Shown here: positions 12,747-12,875 of the stretch, piece after piece
Layout: every line of letters begins with the position of its first letter
Numbering within the stretch: the stretch's first letter is position 1
Source of the DNA: Candidatus Lithacetigena glycinireducens
Lineage (GTDB): Bacteria; Coprothermobacterota; HKB111
NCBI GenBank assembly: GCA_018725485.1
Contig: QLUP01000015.1
Coordinates: 1 to 12,875, forward strand
Reading direction: 5' to 3'
DNA length: 12,875 nucleotides
Made by a program: the position numbers and the translations under genes
The notes under the pieces: model-generated
What the model was told of the DNA's origin: nothing
Seen by the model: the letters and a program-made list of their open reading frames with translations, nothing else
Databases searched by the model: none

Positions 12747-12875
12747 ACAAGTTAAACAGGAGACTAGCTTGGACAAGGTCAGTCAGAGAAGTTTTAACGA
12801 CACTGGCCGTTTGAAGTCAGTTGAACCATCTGTACGTGGCAGTACACAAGATATGCAGGATGCTTCCCAAGTCCT
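12730..12875 (+). CDS. N-terminus of the right-edge element gene, possible IscB-like nuclease (partial)
   Basis: ATG at 12730 follows AAGGAG (12719-12724) by five bases, the best ribosome binding site in this stretch. The frame is open for 48 codons to the window edge: MPIRNKQVKQETSLDKVSQR, then a Ser/Asp/Arg-rich part ending RGSTQDMQDASQV. No conserved domain is complete. The low-complexity polar opening ending in SQV could be the leader before the PLMP-type N-terminal motif of IscB-like proteins, which would come just after the edge. That is a guess from arrangement (hairpin RNA upstream, insertion inside a gene). A different transposon protein is equally possible. Confidence 0.4.
   Translation, partial: MPIRNKQVKQETSLDKVSQRSFNDTGRLKSVEPSVRGSTQDMQDASQV

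Larger units (their letters stand above)
12682..12875 (+). mobile_element. Left end of a mobile element, possibly IscB/HEARO-like (cut by window edge)
   Basis: The boundary is placed where the phosphoesterase reading frame loses its sense (about 12682). The element opens with a hairpin: CAA (12687-12689) and CCCCT (12693-12697) pair with AGGGG (12709-12713) and TTG (12715-12717). A CAACTACCCC...GGGGCTTGT stem near the start of a new gene is, in my recollection, typical of structured RNAs beside IS605/IscB-type nuclease genes. In IscB (HEARO) elements the guide RNA lies upstream of the protein gene. The family call is tentative because the protein is seen only for 48 codons. Confidence 0.45.

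Noticed and set aside
12456-12755. A single 99-residue gene starting at 12456
   Set aside because: The first 35 codons overlap the membrane-anchor gene out of frame, the middle is a phosphoesterase start, and the last ~25 codons are element sequence. It is a chimera, not one gene.

Overview
The window is the head-morphogenesis block of a tailed phage or prophage with HK97-type capsid genes. It has been invaded by two kinds of RNA-guided-nuclease-type mobile element. All convincing genes lie on the + strand. The phage DNA is AT-rich, with purine-rich coding strands, AGA/AGG arginine codons, strong GGAGG ribosome binding sites and two TTG starts. This suits a low-GC bacterial host, perhaps a Firmicute or a thermophile, but no gene here fixes the host. 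No integrase, lysogeny gene, tRNA, rRNA or CRISPR array is visible.

Layout. Positions 1-~137 are the right end of an IS607/IS605-type element (tnpB tail plus guide-RNA scaffold). Positions 120-3050 encode a very large Ig-domain structural protein whose natural N-terminus has been cut off by that element. Positions ~3043-4787 hold a complete second copy of the element. It carries a TnpB-related gene and only the first nine codons of a serine-recombinase-like tnpA, and it has landed exactly at the junction before the portal gene. The phage series follows: portal (4799-6436), prohead protease with a fused and probably independently initiated scaffold (6433-7944), a putative capsid-associated protein (7963-9144), the major capsid protein (9172-10230), two perfect hairpins, a small acidic protein (10315-10608) and an Ig-decorated neck/adaptor-like protein (10645-12138). 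Then come a coiled-coil plus membrane-anchor protein resembling holin-associated XhlA (12235-12552) and the first ~40 codons of a metallophosphoesterase. That last gene is broken by another element, possibly IscB/HEARO-like, which runs off the right edge.

How the parts work together. The portal nucleates the shell, the scaffold guides assembly of the major capsid protein, the protease clears the scaffold, and the adaptor prepares the portal vertex for the tail. The Ig-rich proteins probably sit on the virion surface. Overlaps (TTGA at 6433-6436) and short gaps with strong ribosome binding sites suggest one operon. The hairpins after the capsid gene probably reduce or process downstream transcript.

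Most worth a second look: the tnpA deletion explained by AAAATG microhomology; the TnpB with His where RuvC-III normally has Asp; a 38-39 bp mini-repeat whose stem shows paired base changes and which has inserted into the guide-RNA scaffold of one element copy; an element end that supplies a ribosome binding site and ATG to a decapitated phage gene; and a 23-bp sequence shared between the right-edge element and the neck-gene start.
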